From: Paraspadella gotoi
Taxonomy: Eukaryota; Chaetognatha
Length of the DNA stretch: 64,000 nucleotides
Direction: 5' to 3'
Assembly (NCBI GenBank): GCA_051294375.1
Contig: CM119264.1
Location: 4,859,070-4,923,069, forward strand
The position numbers and the translations under genes were made by a program. A model generated the notes under the pieces. It worked only from the letters and a program-made list of their open reading frames with translations. It searched no databases and was not told where the DNA came from. Below are positions 37,845 to 50,100 of the stretch, piece by piece. The stretch's first letter is position 1. Each line of letters begins with the position of its first letter.

Positions 37845-40106
37845 TCACAGTGCCATTAGATAATCCACCCCGCCATCCCTAGCCGCGCTCCTGGTGCTTC
37901 GCGTCGCTTGGCGAATCTCCAGCATCTCAATCGAGTCTCCGCCATCTCCTGCCGCGCCGGCGACGTCGTCGTTGTCGGCAGCAAAGTCCCCCGCGTCAAT
38001 AATCTCGTAACGATCGAAGCAGTCGAGCAACCAGTTCCGACCACAAAAGGCCACTCGAGATTTTCCGCGAAAGACTCGAGGTGGCGCGGAAGCGTCCGCG
38101 TCTCCATCGTCGGAGACAACGAAGTAGCAAGTATTTTTGAGGAATTTGAGTTTCTGCGCGTGAAAGGGAACCGTAAGCGGACCGTCGAAGCAGGAAGGCC
38201 TTCGACTCAGCAGCATGCCGCCGGCGAGCTCGACTAAATCGCTGAGGACCCGAGCCGGTGGGTCCGAAAAGTTTCCGTTCAGGAAAAAGTGGCAGCCGGA
38301 AAATAAAGGGGGAAAGTGGTAAAAGTGGTTAATGAGTGCCCGCTTGGACCCGTCGGATCGCGGATCGCGCGCCGAACCACTCGCCAGAAAGAGCTCCTCC
38401 GGCTGCGGTAATTTTGCTGCCAAAGAAGCGGATAACCACTGAAAGACGACCACCTTTTTGCCGCTCAAGATTCCCTGGAGATACTTGACCGTACAGCTGG
38501 GTCGCGAATCACTATTCTCCCCGCAGATGACGTGGGTGACGGAAGAGTCAAATTCGTCGACCGTCTTTGCATCGAAGGCGGAACAGAACTCATCGAGGAG
38601 GCGAAAGTCGTCGTCGTCGCGAAATCCCGTAGCGACCAGAACCAAACGCGACTCCGTCACTTCCGCCGCATTGGCGAGGGGAACGGCGACGGAAGGTTTT
38701 CTTCCCAACACCGGAGAATTTAACCGCAAGACTTGGGATCCGATGTAAATGGGTCGATCCTTCTCGGCAGCAGCAATGGATCTTTTCCCAGCTTCTCCCT
38801 TGAGGTGACTCTTAAACAAAGCTTTAATTTCCTCGTGCCGCGCGAGAGAGGGCGCCGTCTGACCACGAATGTTCTCTAGAAGGAGGTCGGCGCCGCCTTC
38901 AAGGAGCAACTCGACGCAGCGAAGGTGCCCATGAAAAACAGCCTCGTGAAGCGGCGTCTCGTTGGCTTCGCCGCAAGGTGTGTTCGGGTGAGCGCCGGCA
39001 ACAAGCAGCTTTTCCACGACGGCGTCGTATCCTCGAACGCATGCGTCGAAAAGCGGCGTCAAACCGGCGAAATCTTTAGTGTTGGGTGCGGCGCCTTCCG
39101 CGATCAAACGCGCCACTTTCTCCATCTGTCCACGACGCGCTGCAACGTGTAGGGGCGTTTCTCCGTTCTCGTTAACCTCTTTCTTTTTCTGGCGAACAAT
39201 TAGTTGCTTCTTTCGAATTGAAATCAAGCGCTGCCGTGTGGCAGGCGAAGGGGAGCAGTCAGGGGCAACAGATGATTTCCCGTTTTCGTTATTATTATTA
39301 TCATCCTGCGGCCTTTTAACTTCTTCCGTCGCGTTCTCGCCTTCGCCCGAGAGGAAGAAATTAGCATTAACGACAGAATCATTAGAATAACCTTTTCTTC
39401 TGCCAGCGCCACAATCCTCCACGTTCTTCATCGCCCTTTCCTCCACTTCCTTAGCCTTAGGTCTTTTGTTTCCGGCCAAAACTATAAGATCGGGCAGCGA
39501 ATCGTCTTTCGATGGCGACGATCGATCAGGCGAAATAATTTTCGCTTCGCCGTTGGTTTGAGTTAAGTTCGAGAGGCGACGTTTGACTCGTCGTCGAATC
39601 GCGGGAGTTTTCGGTTCGGCAGGAGTCTTGGTATTTTCAAGGACGGCGACCGAGTCGGCATCCGCGACGGGGACGACATTCGATAAGGGGATGGCATCAA
39701 TGAGGGCATTGGGAACAGCAACGGGGACCCCATCTGGTGCGACGGCAATGTTAATTGTGGTGGCAGTATCCTCGACCGATCCGTTAACCGTTGACTCTCC
39801 GACTGGAACGGCAGTGGGCGATATCATACCCAATTTCTCGAACCCACTCTTCAACGATTGAGCTAGACTCAAGACGGCACCGAGCTGTGAAAGGTGGACC
39901 ATATGTTTGCGAGGCAGCGTCGGGACTCCGCAAACAGGGCAGGCGTCTAGAGTGGTGGCGTCGCAATCCCCACAAAAGAGATGATCGCATCCGTTGGTCG
40001 TCTGAATCGGGGTGGAGAGGGGCGAGTTGCAACGATCGCATCTCGTGAAGGCGGCGAGATTGTCGAAGGCAGCCGCCAAGCGCGACGGCGGAGCGGGGCA
40101 GGTCAT
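37845..40106 (-). CDS. BARD1: BARD1-like protein (RING, ankyrin, tandem BRCT), single exon
   Basis: One uninterrupted 753-codon frame. A C3HC4 RING is at residues 23-59 (C23, C26, C40, H42, C45, C48, C56, C59; GCDHLFCGDCD). A long low-complexity linker follows, then three to four ankyrin repeats at about 310-430 (GETPLHVAARRGQMEKVARL, TPLFDACVRGYDAVVEKLL, ETPLHEAVFHGHLRCVELLL). Two BRCT domains span about 485-740 (VTHVICGEN…FQWLSASL; LVELAGGML…WLLDCFDRYE). This order is specific to BARD1, the partner of BRCA1 in the nuclear E3 ligase that acts in homologous recombination; its ankyrin domain reads unmethylated histone H4K20. The length matches human BARD1 (777). The absence of introns is unusual beside many-exon neighbours. 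It lies between H3.3 (232 bp) and NUP37 (148 bp). Confidence 0.95.
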   Translation of the reverse strand: MTCPAPPSRLAAAFDNLAAFTRCDRCNSPLSTPIQTTNGCDHLFCGDCDATTLDACPVCGVPTLPRKHMVHLSQLGAVLSLAQSLKSGFEKLGMISPTAVPVGESTVNGSVEDTATTINIAVAPDGVPVAVPNALIDAIPLSNVVPVADADSVAVLENTKTPAEPKTPAIRRRVKRRLSNLTQTNGEAKIISPDRSSPSKDDSLPDLIVLAGNKRPKAKEVEERAMKNVEDCGAGRRKGYSNDSVVNANFFLSGEGENATEEVKRPQDDNNNNENGKSSVAPDCSPSPATRQRLISIRKKQLIVRQKKKEVNENGETPLHVAARRGQMEKVARLIAEGAAPNTKDFAGLTPLFDACVRGYDAVVEKLLVAGAHPNTPCGEANETPLHEAVFHGHLRCVELLLEGGADLLLENIRGQTAPSLARHEEIKALFKSHLKGEAGKRSIAAAEKDRPIYIGSQVLRLNSPVLGRKPSVAVPLANAAEVTESRLVLVATGFRDDDDFRLLDEFCSAFDAKTVDEFDSSVTHVICGENSDSRPSCTVKYLQGILSGKKVVVFQWLSASLAAKLPQPEELFLASGSARDPRSDGSKRALINHFYHFPPLFSGCHFFLNGNFSDPPARVLSDLVELAGGMLLSRRPSCFDGPLTVPFHAQKLKFLKNTCYFVVSDDGDADASAPPRVFRGKSRVAFCGRNWLLDCFDRYEIIDAGDFAADNDDVAGAAGDGGDSIEMLEIRQATRSTRSAARDGGVDYLMAL

Positions 40107-40254
40107 TATAGCAAAGTAAACTAGAAAAACGAGTTAAGAAATGTAAAACAATATAACGGGAGAAAAAAAATCTCACTAATCAATTAACCACAAAGAACTG
40201 AGGGAAAAAGAGAAAAGGGAAATATCGAAGGATAATTCTCTCGACAGGAAACTT

Positions 40255-42112
40255 TTAATGATCGATCCGCCAAAGGATGACTTTTTTATCAGACCCCACG
40301 GCAACGAGGGCCTGTCGGGCGTGCCATGAGAGCCCGTGAGAGGCCGGGCAGGAAGCCGCGAAGACGGTTTGATTCGTACGGACGTTGAAGACGCGAAGTT
40401 GGCCGCCCGTTCGAGATACCGACGCCAAGAGGTCTGGCTTAGCCGGCGAAAAGGCACAAGGCCCGCCACCTTCTTGATGCGCCGGCGTGGACTCGAGCGC
40501 CTGGGAAGAGCGAGAGACGTCCCAAACGAGACGATGACCCGACGCGGAGACGAGACCGGCAACGATGAGCGGATTGCCGGGGCACAGGTCGGCGTGGGAG
40601 AGACGGTTGAGAAGGCCGCCGGTGGACGGAGTGTCAAGTGAAAGTATCGTCTGAATGAGAATTTAAAAAATCAGACTAAAGTAAAAAAAAAAAAAGGGGA
40701 AAAAATTTTAAGTGAATGCATAGAATAGAAAGTAAAAAATCTTAAAGCATAAGGATCGTCGCAATCGCATAAGAAAAATCTGGATTGACGACAGATTTTG
40801 ATACTAAAAAAAATCAAATTTGAGAAAATAAAATTAATTTATAAACAGAAAGAAAAAGAAGAAAAGAATAAATATAAAGATAGAATAGAAAGGAAAGAAA
40901 GAATAGAAAGGAAAGAAAGGAAAAAAGAATAGAAGGAAAGAAAGAATAGAAAGGAAAGAAAGAATAGAAAGGAAAAGAAAGAATAGAAAGGAAAGAAAGA
41001 ATAGAAAGGAAACAAATAATAAAAAGTAAAGAAAGAATAGAAAAGAAAGAAAGAATAGAAAAAAAGAATAGAAAAGAAAGAAAGAATAGAAAGAAAAGAA
41101 AAAAAGCGATTGCGACGATAAAAAGAAATTCAAAGATATGACATAACAATCAGCGGTACTAGCGTCTACCTGTTGGTTAGAAATATTATAAAATCGGATG
41201 ACCCCGGCCTTTTCGGCCACCATAAGCTTGGCCGATTCGTCCGGGTGCCACCCGAGCGCCACACCCGGCGAACCCAGAGGAAAGGCGGCCGCCAGTTTAG
41301 CGCGCGCGGCGACTCCGTCGGCGTCGATGTCACCGGAGGCCGTGGCGCCGGATTTCGGGTTAAGCGTCCAAACAAGCGCGGTGTGATCGTCACCCGTGGA
41401 AGCGATTTGATGCCCGTTCTCCAAAAAGATGACGGCGTTGATGTAGTCGGTGTGACCCTCGAGATAATCGCAAGTGTTGAGGTCGGCGAGGTCAGAGTGG
41501 ATCAACTTTAGTCTTTTGTCTCCCGAAGCCACTGCGAATTTAACAACCTGAAAGGTTTTAAATTTAATCTTTAATTTATCTTAAAATAACTTTTAATTTA
41601 ATTTACGATTTCCACGTTCCCGATTTGTCATCTCTGAGGACTGCCCATCTTGTGGTTTTTCGTTAATTCATTTGCAGACTATACAAATAGATGGAACCTT
41701 CTTCTCACGGCGCTTCCTCCCGATGGCCGCTCAACCCTCGAGTACGCGCACCTGCGGAAACGTGTGAAGCGAAGACTCAGGGCTCCACGCGATGACCTCC
41801 ACGCGACCGTCGTGGTGAAACTCGGAAAGTCGCGTAAATTCCAGCGGCTTACGGGACTCGCCTTCCTCTTGGAGCTTGACTTGCCCGACTGAATCAAGAA
41901 AAAAAAAAGGTATGAAATAGCCTGAAATAAAAAGTCGAAACGTCAACTGATTAATCAACCTCACCGACGATGCTACGCTTGCCGCCAAAAGCAACGAGTC
42001 CGGCGGACCATTCAAAGGGACAGAATTGTACGCAGTGCACGGCCTCCGAGGCGGGCAGGTGGCCGATCGGTTCCTTCATTGGCGCCTGCGCGGGCGCCGT
42101 GGCGACTGGCAT
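40255..42112 (-). CDS. NUP37: Nucleoporin Nup37, WD40 protein
   Basis: Four exons (42,112-41,965, 41,888-41,752, 41,547-41,170, 40,650-40,255) give an exact 352-residue frame; the human protein has 326. Family blocks are easy to follow: VHCVQFCPFEWSAGLVAFGG, EFHHDGRVEVIAWSPES, YLEGHTDYINAVIFLENGHQ, IASTGDDHTALVWTL, GVALGWHPDESAKLMVAEKA, GVIRFYNISNQQ, GLSWHARQALVAVGSDKKVI. It is a beta-propeller subunit of the Nup107-160 (Y) complex of the nuclear pore and kinetochore. The third intron (40,651-41,169) is filled by a purine repeat. The upstream start at 42,112 is chosen because it is the first ATG in frame after a non-coding T-rich run. Confidence 0.95.
40840..41105. repeat. Polypurine GAAAGAAAGAATAGAAAG tandem in NUP37 intron
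   Basis: Units of about 18-22 bp repeat for some 265 bases, purine-rich on the plus strand. Because NUP37 is on the other strand it forms a long polypyrimidine tract ahead of the last exon. A perfect 14-bp inverted repeat (atcgtcgcaatcgc at 40,755 and its complement at 41,106) encloses it. Confidence 0.85.
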
Positions 42113-43655
42113 CGCCGTATAGGGTTTGCGTTTTTTTTTGGTTTTTTTTTGGGGGGGGAAGAGATTTCTAAAAATATAGATTGTATAGATAAATAAGATT
42201 GTACTGCTTTTGGTCATCATCAATATTCATGATCGATGAAAGAAATTATCAAAAAATAGGAATATAAAACGGTCGAAGATTTTTAGATAGAAAAAAGTGT
42301 TTGACTATATTACTTTAAAACATACGCAAGAAATAAAAACTTTGTTACAAAAATATGGTTTTTTTCCGATAGATATTTAAAAATATTTACAATTTAATTT
42401 GACATTTAACGTAAACTTGATCAATTTTTTAAATTTTTTATTTAATATCGTTTACGCGAACCAAGAAATCAGATGTTCAACGATAGCAAAGTTTTATTTA
42501 ATATTTAGAACAGTTGTTGTGGTTCGTCGATGATATGTTAAAATATCATTCCAGCTCATAACTAAATTTTTTTTACATATTAAACTAAATCTTAATCTAA
42601 TTCTTAACCCTAAACTCCCATAACCCAAAATTTAACTATAATCATAGAGTTGTGGACTACACAAACCTCAAAATTACCCTCAAACTCAATTCTTTTTAAA
42701 CAAATAATATAAACTATAATAACAAAAATAACAAAAATTGTAAAGATATGATATCTACTATCTAGGAAAAAAGTATATGACATAATTGTTGAAAAGTTTA
42801 TTTAATAAAAAATATACAAAATATGAATAAAACATACTCAATATTTGGTGTACCCTTTTTCGGCACTAACTACTGCCTACATTAGCCTAAGCATGCTCTC
42901 GTACAGCGAATTGAGGTATGACGGTAAAATATTTTTCTACTTTTCCAAAACAATTCTTTTTAACCCCGCCGCCGATAAAAAATACAATGGCACACTTATG
43001 AACCAAAAAGAGGTGCGCTGCTTTTGGCATTCCCAAATTAAAAATTAAAAATTAAAAAAATAAATTAATTTAAAATAAAAACAATTTAATACTAAAAATA
43101 ATAAAAAATTAAATATAATTTTTTTGCCATTTCTTTCCTAAAGGTAACAATCTCTTTTTGCCTATAACTTCTAAACGATTAAACCTATGAAAAAATGGAA
43201 GAAAGCTTTTGATAAAAAATTTAATATATTATAGATTTAAAAATATTCTGATTTTTTAAAAAATCGAACAAGTTTTTGAGTAGATATCCTCCATTAAAAA
43301 TATGATATACTTTTTTCTTAGATGGTAAATGTATTTTTGTTCAAAATAATATTTCCTTCCCTTGGTTGGTTAAAAAATATTTGTATTCCTTTTACAGATC
43401 TCCGCCGTGAATCATGATTCTTAAAGAATACCTTTTAGCGGTCCAAACAATAGTAACATAAAAATCCAGGCATAACTTTATTAACAAAATATAGAAACAA
43501 ACAGCGAACCATCTATTTAAAACAGATCAATAGAGAAATCGCTCTCACAAAAAACAATGCATGACGAACGTAACAAGTTTTTTTGATAGAAAATATTTTT
43601 TTAATAACCGTAAAATGAGATCACGATAAAAACAAATTCGATTTATTTGGTAGAT
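42113..43655. other. AT-rich intergenic DNA
   Basis: No gene was recognised. Degenerate taaccctaaac-type sequence is present near 42,600-42,625. Confidence 0.5.
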
Positions 43656-43876
43656 TCACTGTATTTGGCCTTTTGGCCTTTCCCTAGAGTCTGCAACCAG
43701 AACCTCCTGCGCTGTTTCTCTACAGCGGTTCCTGCTGCACGAGTTTCGACGCTTCGTCTCTCCGAGCTCCGCCGACGCGCCGCTATGGATCGCGACTGAG
43801 TTGTGAAGCTCGAGAATAAAGGCGATCATTTGCACGGGCATTCCTTCCTTTTGTCCGAGAGAAACTGCGGACGAAA
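43642..43876 (-). CDS. Possible terminal exon of an unidentified gene
   Basis: An isolated GC-richer block in AT-rich DNA. A good acceptor (tttcgtccgcag, read on the minus strand) precedes SLGQKEGMPVQMIAFILELH. A second frame, open further downstream, reads VEKQRRRFWLQTLGKGQKAK before a stop. The change of frame suggests a one-base error or a decayed exon. It lies 0.8 kb beyond the RBL stop, and no other exon or family was recognised. Confidence 0.3.
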
Positions 43877-44720
43877 CAGGGCACGACGGGTCCAATACAA
43901 AAAGTAGTTGGGGTCAAAGTGGACGTGAAATTAGGAGTAGAGAAAGTTTTTCAACAGAAATCAGAGAAAAATTAAAAAAAAACATCAAGCTATTTCGTTC
44001 ACATGAGGTGTCAGTTCGATCTTGGCTTGACAGGCATGCTCAAGGGCCCAAGTGGGATTCTCTATACGAAACCCCCACCCCCCCACATTAGCCTTTTGTC
44101 TCTCTCGATAAGAATCATATTTCCATTCAGAATTAAAGACTGACGAAGAGCGAGTCACGGTAAGAAAGCCACTGCGGCCATTTGAATTACTGTTCTTTTT
44201 GACAGCGATTTGAATTTAAAAATATATACTGTAAAGAAAAAAAAATTAAACATTCAACAAAACGAAGATTTGACGTTTAATTTTTGTAAATAATAAATTT
44301 CATTGGAAATAAAAAAAATCGTTTAGCTGTCAAAAGTTTTGCCTACAAATATATACTTAATATTTAAGTAAATTTGAGGAAAAAAACTCGATATGTTTTA
44401 GGACCTAACAGAGGAAAAAAACATTCAAAAATTATATTTAGTTTAATTGGACCAGGCACTAAAGCTATTGCAGGGGTTCATAAACCATAATGCGTCGTTT
44501 CGGAAAAAAAAAAACAACCTAATTTTCAAAAATATACTGAAGCAAACCTAGAATTACTAATCTATTTTAGATAACCTATCCTTATCATATGAGGGGATGG
44601 TAGAACGCAAAGAGTTTTTTTAGCGGTGCTGTCGTAAAAAATATCGTTGATGGGCGGAAAATGGAGTTCTTTTCATACGATTTGTCTTCGCTTCATTTTC
44701 TCGCACAACCCCCCCCCCCA
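43877..44720. other. Intergenic DNA 3' of the pocket-protein gene
   Basis: AT-rich, with a short GC patch near 44,010-44,190. No gene is seen. Confidence 0.5.
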
Positions 44721-47700
44721 TCAAGTATTTCTCATTCCTTTGGACGCTCTGGTCACGATGCTTCTCGCCTCCCCAGCATTGGTGAGCCTCGAAGATCCTC
44801 CCGCCGACGACCGACGACTGTTTTCGGACGTTCGCGCCTCGTCCGACGCCGATCGATTTCCGGCGCAGCGCCCGGTCTCGGTCTGAGCGTCGTCGGGCGC
44901 GGCGGCGTCGCGAGATTGTTTTACGACCGGCGGAGAGGTATCCTCCTCCTCCGACGATCGCGACGACTCGGGACCCGGATTCTCGAAACCCAAACGGCGA
45001 CGCCGAGTGACGCCGCGCGGCGAGGCAGTGGAGCGAGAGGGACTAGAACCCGGCTCCATCGAGGCGGACGTCGAGGCGGCGGCGGCGGCGGCCAAACTCA
45101 AAGACGGAGTCAAATTGCGACTGACGCCGGACCGGACGGCCTCGTTGATGGAATGAATGTTGGACCTCGCGGGGCCTGAGGAAGTGGGATCGTTTAAAAC
45201 GGTATAGAATACAAAACGATAATTTAATAAATAAAAAGAGGGAGAGATCCAAAACTTACCTGGAGATTCACCAAAGCAGTATAGTCTGCTCGTTCTTGGC
45301 GTGAGCGGAGGGGTGGGCACTAGAAGAAAAATTAATATTATAATTTCAAGAAAAAATATTGTTTAACAATCTTTTTTTACATAGTGAGCACACTGCACAC
45401 CTGCCAAATGATGTCTGAAGGGACTTTCGTTGAGAAGGGAGACGTTGCATCGTTGCGAATGCGTTTGACGCGGGGAAGAGATCGACGTCGACGACGACGG
45501 CGGAAGCGGAATCGGCGACAGGGACGGCATTTGCTGTAGAACAAAGTTAGAGCTTAACAGTACCGACAATCTGCCAGAACTAAGAGTATCCCCTCACCTG
45601 TCTGGTGGGTGAGAACTGCAGAAGGTAAGGTTTCATCGATTGACTGAAGACGTCGTTGTAGAAGGCGATGATGGACTCCTTCTTGCCGTCGAGGGTGAGT
45701 ACTGCCTTGTAGACGTCTTGCGTGCAATGGGGAAAGTTGGCGCGGTAGGTGGAGACAAGAGTCTTGAACTTGACGTCCCGGTCCGAGACACGACACATGG
45801 CGTAGATGGAGCACATGATCATCTGATCCACGTGGCGGTCGCGCATCAGATCAGGTCGATTGCAAATTACGTGTTGGAGGCACGTCCACATCTAAAGGAC
45901 GAAAAGAAAACGTGGAGACGAAGCGATAGGAAGAGAAATCATTGGCTAAGTTCTTTGCATAATATTTAAAGGTTTTACCTTGTGCTGCAGACTCATGGTA
46001 ACGTTGAGCATGCTGCAGAACTTTAGCAGACGCTGATAGGCCAACCGGCTCACCTGAGAAAAAGATTAAAGTCGACGATAAAACAAAAAGTTAATCGAAA
46101 GCGTTGCAACAAAGCTTTCCTGACCTTGTTGAAAAAGCATTTGAGCAAAGTTGAAGAGTGCGGTTTAGTAGGAGATCTGAGTAGATCGGAAAAGTTGAAA
46201 AGGTTCTGTTCTCTGGAGGATGAGGATCCGTTGGCGGGAGCGTTGGAACCGGAAACCGCGTCGGCAGTGCGGTGATATACCGGGGAGGAAGGGATAGCCG
46301 AGGGCATCGTCTCCGACATGCGGATCGCGTCGAACAAGGGAGAACCCTGTAAAGAAGAAGAGGAATTGAGAAAGGAGGGAAGAGACTATTATGAAGGGAG
46401 GAAGTTTCACATCTTTCTCTCTCAACTCACGCTCTGCCAGGCGAGGCACTCGAGAATTTTGGTCTCTATGGAGTTGATGTGTTTGATGAGGTCTTTGGGA
46501 AGCGAAGTCTCCGCTCGGATAAAGGATTCGCAGACGCGAAAGAAGTCGAAGGGTTTCACGTCGAAGAGGCTCAAGACCCAAGGGAACGAAACCGTTCCTG
46601 TCGAGAACATTTATTGTCGTTTACTTTCGACTCATAAAAAAAACAATGATGAATAAAAGTTGTGGACAACAATTTCATCGACTGACACACCTGCGGGTTG
46701 AGACGAACTTCCGGCGGAGGCGAGATCTTCGTCGGTGAGAATTGAGCCGCTGCTTTGTCCGTAGGCGGCGAGGACGACCTCGACCGAGTTGGCGAGTAGA
46801 GCTCTGAGTAGAAAGGGGTTGCGGAAAATTCGGTTGTGCAGTGTGCACTTTTCATCTCTATGTACCAACGGTCAAATCATAAGCTCACTTAAAATTGCGT
46901 TTGTCATAAGATCTGTAAAATATTCTAACTCAAAGTTTACCTGTGAAAAGTTTGATTATCGAGAAAAGTGGAGAAGTCATTCTGTGAGAGTCGAGCCTTT
47001 TCACCGAGCAGCATGTTTTCAAGCACTCGATAGTAAAGGCGAGTGGCGAGTCGCATTCGCTGGCGCGCTTGCTCGGTATTGAAACCTAAGAGAAAAATCT
47101 TAAAGTATAGTGATCTCGCCAGACGTTACTATCAAAGAAAATTAATTAAAAAATTAATTAAAAAAAATGAATGATTGATGCGATAACAAATTATTAATAT
47201 AATAGTAATTGATTTATATAATAATAATTGATTGATTGATGTAATAGTAATTGATTGATGTAATAGTAATTGATTGATTAATATAATAGTAAATGATCGA
47301 TTGATATAATAATAATTAATATTATAATAATTAATTATTGACGCGATGATAACCAAATATCTATACAATGATAACCAAATATTAATGCCATGATAACCAA
47401 ATATGGATGGGATGATAACCAAATATGGATGCGATGATAACCAAATATTAATATAATGATAACCAAATATTGATGCAATAATAACCAATAATTGATAAAT
47501 GAATGATGCGATGATAATCATTCATTGATGCAATGATAATCACTCGTTGATGAAATGATAGTCATTTTTTGATGCAATGATAATCATTCATTAACACGAT
47601 GATAATCATTCATTAGCACGATGATAGTCATTTATCATAAATAAAACATGCTTGTATGAGAGAAAGAGAGAAAAGATAAAGATTAGCTGGACAGCCACAG

Positions 47701-50100
47701 CAAAGCTGAACTCGTTTTGAAATGAATCAGAAGCAGCGACGGAAAAAAAGAGCGACATATAATTAAGAGAAAAAAAAAGAAAAAAGCTGGACAGCTGCTG
47801 CAGAGCTGAACTAATTTATATATGTATAAAAATTATTTTATAAATATAAATGAGTTTAAGAATATGAAATATATGAATCTAAAAGATCTTGCTGATAAAT
47901 AGAAGCTATAGATAAATTTTTAGCTTCCTATGGTTACACACTTTTAAAATTTGCAATAATAAAGAAGCGTGACGACGATGACAACGGTCACAAAGAAGCA
48001 GAGGCGAACCAAAATCATGCCAAGACGGGCTTAAGCCTGTCTGGCGAGATAAAGAACAGCGCTGGATTTTCTTCATCTTTCATTAAAGCCAAACCTGTGG
48101 TTTGTGCCAGAGAAGAATGACCGCTGGCGGAGGAGGTAACCTCTGTAAACTTGGTAACGAAAGTGTCTGAGCAGCCACGAACGCGATCCTGTTAACCAGT
48201 CAAATTAATTTAAAACCTTCCGAATCCCTAAGGTCTCTTCGAGCCACTCACCAAAATGGCTCTAGTCGGATCGATAGAGCAGTTGGTGAAAAAGTTTTTG
48301 AGAACTTCAGAAGGTCCGTCGGCAATCGACTCGAGACCGCGGGTGAGTTGGTAGACGGTCTGCAGGGCGGATTTTATCGGAGTCGCGGGTGAAGCCTGGA
48401 GGGAACTCTCGTTGTCCAACGAAGAGTCTAAAATAATCATAAAAAAAAGGTAAAAGTCCTAAATCTATTGTAGTTAAATGTTCATAAATAAACTTTTCCC
48501 TCCAGTTAAAATTTATTTCTTCGTCCCAAGCATTCACATTGCACAATGCACATATCTCTTACTTCCACCAATTTCTTACTTTTCAGCGACGAGTCCTCCT
48601 TTCCGTTCTTCTCCTTGACCCCTTTGGCGACGAGCACAGGGTCGTACTCCAGAAACATCATCTCGTCCAACTCGCCCATCGCCAGGTAGGATTCCTGGTA
48701 GGCCTGTTCCAAATAGGCCACGTCCGGAAGGTCCGAGCGATTCGGGATGGTCTCCACCAAAGGATCCCAGTATTCCACTTGGATGCTGCACAACTGAGGA
48801 AACAAAAATCACGGCGTTAGACAATTTTCATAAGTACATGATTCGTAATTTTTATTTTCTAATAGCCTGCTATTGTTACGGTTACGGCCGCGAGAGTTAC
48901 ACTATACCTCATCGTAGTTGATACCAATCTGGTCGCACAATGTCTTTAAGACGCAATGAGGATCCGGATTAATTAAATAATTTTGGACAACCTGAGAGGA
49001 GAAAGATTTTAGTTATAAGAGCAAATTTATTAAAACGAAGACTAACAAAAAAATGGAAACTAAAATAGTACATGGTTGAATAAACCAGGGTTTCAATTGA
49101 CATTTTATGCTTCCTACCTCATCGTAGGGAGACTTCAAAGTGTACGATGGTTTCGATCTTATCACGTGATCCAAACAGCAGAGAAAAAGATGGAACGCAA
49201 GGATCAGCTCGTAGTTGTTGTGCAATATGATATCTGACAGATTAAAATTTGAGATTGGGAAAAAAGGAGAGAAGTTCCGTTTGAGTATTAACTATTAAGT
49301 AACCTTTAGCGTAGAGAAAGAGCACCCAACACAGACGGCGGTTATCTTCGTACGAATACTCTCCGCCGGAATCCGTCTCGATGTCCGACTCATGGCGGAA
49401 AATCTCCGGCAAAATTTTTTCAAACTTGTGAAAAACAGCGGAGCAGATGGTGAATGATTTCTCCATGTGAATCATTCGACAAAGGACACGCTCGGGCAAG
49501 CCCGACGGTTCCGGATGAATCGTGTTCAAAATCTAAGGGATCATAGATATTTTATACATCACAAATGCCAGAAATGGAACCAGCCTCACCTTCAACTTAT
49601 GTATAAACTTCACAACGTGCAAAGGGCCTTTGTCGTAATTTCTGAAACGAGTAAGTAAATTAACTAAAGAGACCACCAACGATAAAAGGGAAGTCTCATT
49701 GTCTCACCTTAGTAAAGTGTGAAGCGCGGGAAGTCGGGATCCGGACCGAGTACGCGGCGATTCGAATTCCGTGTTCGTGCGTCGATTTAAAACTTCCACA
49801 TAAAGGACGCACAAAATCATTCCCATTGTGTCGGCCTTACCAGAGAAAATAGAAAAAAACAAAGGGATTTTTTTTAATTTGATAATGACAGGACCATAAG
49901 CAAAACTAGAATCCCAGTTTACTCACTTGCATTTCGTCGAGGTTCTTCTCCAACAACTTCCCAAGAAGCCTCTGACCAGCACTGACGACGTAAGGGTCGA
50001 TTTTCAACTTCCTCGTCAAGTCCGCGTAGAGTTTTGCGGGCTGGGGAGGGAGTTGGGGGGCGTTGCGGGTTGGCGACTGAACAGACCCACGGTTCGCCAT
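44721..50100 (-). CDS. Retinoblastoma-like pocket protein (p107/p130 type)
   Basis: About 17 minus-strand exons, roughly 950-1000 residues. The start at 50,100 (MANRGSVQ) leads into the RB N-terminal domain (HMEKSFTICSAVFHKFEKIL, NRRLCWVLFLYAKG, HLFLCCLDHVIRSKPSYTL). The A box follows (SALQTVYQLTRGLESIADGP, RLATRLYYRVLENMLLGEKA, FPWVLSLFDVKPFDFFRVCE, LIKHINSIETKILECLAWQS). After a Ser/Asn-rich spacer comes the B box (WTCLQHVICNRPDLMRDRHV, DQMIMCSIYAMCRVSDRDVK, FKTLVSTYRANFPHCTQDVY, SIIAFYNDVFSQSMKPYLLQF). The tail carries TPRTSRLYCFGESPG and SNIHSINEAVRSG, which match p107/p130 C-termini better than RB1. Function by homology: E2F-binding, cyclin/CDK-regulated transcriptional repressor. The intron at 47,086-48,252 is expanded by repeats. 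The gene starts 380 bp downstream of the DDX20 stop. Confidence 0.95.
47150..47645. repeat. Minisatellite in pocket-protein intron
   Basis: Units of about 18-22 bp such as gatgataaccaaatattgat and gatgataatcattcattgat recur over nearly 500 bases and change gradually in sequence along the array. A further pair of about 29-bp copies (gctggacagc…gagctgaac) lies at about 47,686 and 47,785. Confidence 0.85.

Noticed and set aside
44661-45179. Plus-strand Arg/Gly/Ser-rich frame of 172 codons
   Set aside because: Antisense of the pocket-protein last exon, whose phase and motif (SNIHSINEAVRSG) are supported by upstream exons.
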